A stretch of 12,502 bases of DNA from assembly GCA_030698575.1 (NCBI GenBank), contig JAUYMQ010000496.1:1-12502 (forward strand), given 5' to 3'. A program made the position numbers and the translations under genes. Shown here piece by piece: positions 11,757 through 12,502 of the stretch. The stretch is from Deltaproteobacteria bacterium. GTDB taxonomy: Bacteria > JAUYMQ01. How positions within the stretch are numbered: the first letter of the stretch is position 1; each line of letters opens with the position of its first letter. The notes beneath the pieces are model-generated. The model saw only the letters and a program-made list of their open reading frames with translations, did not search any database and was not told where the DNA came from.

Positions 11757-12431
11757 CTAGAGGTTCGAACGGAAGAACGCCAGCGTCTTTGCCCAGGCGT
11801 CCTTGGCGGCGCCGGCGTCGTAGACGTCGGGGCGGGTGTCGTTGAAGAATGCGTGACCCACTCCCTTGTAGAGGTGGGTCGTCATGGTCTTCCCGGCCTT
11901 TTTCAACTGGGCCTCGAGGCCGGCCACCGCTTCGGCGTTCACGAACTCATCCGTCTCGGCGAAGATGCCGAGAACCGGGCCGCCGAGCCGGGTGAAGTCG
12001 ACGTTCACTGCCGGGTGAATGCCGTAGTAATTGGCCACGGCGCCAACCTTCGGATTGAGCGCCCCGGCGAGCATGGCCAGCTGCCCGCCCATGCAGAAAC
12101 CGATGACGCCAATCTTCTCCGATGCGCAAGCCTCGTGAGAGGCCAGGGTGTCCGCGGCGCCGCGAAGCACTTTCTCGGTTTCGGCGATGTTGAGCGCCGC
12201 CATCATGCGCCCCGCTTCGTCTGGCCCGTCGGCCGTCTTGCCCTCATAGAGATCCGGCGCCAGCGCCGTGAAGCCTTCGGCGGCGAAGCGATCAGCCACG
12301 TCCTTGATGTGCGGCACGAGGCCCCACCACTCCTGAAGCACGATCACCCCCGGGCCCTTTCCGGATGCGGCCGGCGCGAGGTAGCCCTGGCAGGTCTTTC
12401 CATTCCCCTCGAAACTGATCATGGAACCCAT
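11757..12431 (-). CDS. Dienelactone hydrolase family protein
   Basis: This 224-residue alpha/beta hydrolase has the Cys-Asp-His triad of dienelactone hydrolases: nucleophile C113 in GFCMGG (111-116), D161 in AETDEF (159-163) and H193 in GVGHAFFND (190-198). E34 in LQEWWGL (32-38) matches the Glu that activates the Cys in the well-studied enzyme. The family opens the lactone ring in chloroaromatic breakdown, but many members are general carboxylester hydrolases, and no aromatic-degradation genes are near. The ATG at 12431 is preceded by AAAGGAGGT, a near-perfect ribosome site that overlaps the TGA of the gene upstream, which suggests coupled translation. Confidence 0.93.
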   Translation of the reverse strand: MGSMISFEGNGKTCQGYLAPAASGKGPGVIVLQEWWGLVPHIKDVADRFAAEGFTALAPDLYEGKTADGPDEAGRMMAALNIAETEKVLRGAADTLASHEACASEKIGVIGFCMGGQLAMLAGALNPKVGAVANYYGIHPAVNVDFTRLGGPVLGIFAETDEFVNAEAVAGLEAQLKKAGKTMTTHLYKGVGHAFFNDTRPDVYDAGAAKDAWAKTLAFFRSNL

Positions 12432-12442
12432 GCAACCTCCTT

Positions 12443-12502
12443 TCAGCCGATCGGATGGGCGTCAATGAAGCCGCCGATCTTTCCGGCCAGCTCTTCTCCT
12501 TT
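12443..12502 (-). CDS. C-terminal fragment of an unidentified protein
   Basis: The leftward frame entering at 12502 encodes KGEELAGKIGGFIDAHPIG and stops with TGA at 12445-12443. It ends 11 bases before the dienelactone hydrolase ATG, and the stop codon overlaps that gene's ribosome site, so it is very likely the upstream gene of the same operon. The tail would suit an alpha/beta hydrolase or a similar small enzyme, but 19 residues are too few to assign it. Confidence 0.6.
   Translation of the reverse strand, partial: KGEELAGKIGGFIDAHPIG

Noticed and set aside
1-12502. CRISPR array, insertion sequence, phage or toxin-antitoxin module
   Set aside because: No regularly spaced repeats, terminal inverted repeats with a transposase, or paired small genes of such families were seen.

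Overview
The window is GC-rich, densely coded bacterial chromosome. It carries housekeeping genes (GreA, QueE, an FmdB-type zinc ribbon), general metabolic enzymes (LOG phosphoribohydrolase, Nudix, crotonase, dienelactone hydrolase) and Shine-Dalgarno sequences of the ordinary AGGAGG type. No tRNA, rRNA, CRISPR array, transposase, integrase or phage gene was recognised. The phylum cannot be fixed from this sequence; a proteobacterium-like or uncultured environmental lineage would fit.

Layout. Positions 1-61 hold the first codons of a leftward gene that looks like a LON substrate-binding-domain protein. Diverging from it is a rightward three-gene unit (276-2975): a BcrA-type ABC ATPase, an ABC-2 permease, and a membrane-anchored endonuclease/exonuclease/phosphatase (EEP) protein whose ATG overlaps the permease stop. 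A leftward LOG-family gene (2998-3717) converges on it. Next comes a stretch of about 1.3 kb (3718-5043) with no convincing protein gene. It contains a good sigma70-type promoter (4057-4085), several stem-loops including two with four-base GAAA or GATA loops, and an AT-rich near-palindrome; it may encode a structured RNA and/or form a long leader.

The most unusual gene follows (5044-7854). It encodes a 936-residue protein with a Gly/Arg/Ser-rich tail, an acidic low-complexity linker, two unassigned alpha/beta regions (one faintly like a degenerate PD-(D/E)XK nuclease), and a C-terminal DHH-phosphoesterase-like domain in which the third residue of the DHH triad is Val. Its terminator lies inside the 3' end of the convergent FmdB-like gene (7882-8181). 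That gene and greA (8502-8981) diverge from a shared region with opposed promoters, and greA has a long leader with three hairpins. A Nudix hydrolase (9047-9781) follows greA.

A small leftward gene of unknown function (9818-10228) diverges from queE (10356-10976), whose promoter sits so close to its GTG that the transcript may be leaderless. The right end is a leftward run read from 12502 down: the tail of an unidentified gene, a dienelactone hydrolase and a crotonase-fold enzyme, tightly spaced and probably one operon.

The genes do not form one obvious pathway. The best candidate for undescribed biology is the DHH-like fusion protein together with the structured, gene-free DNA in front of it.
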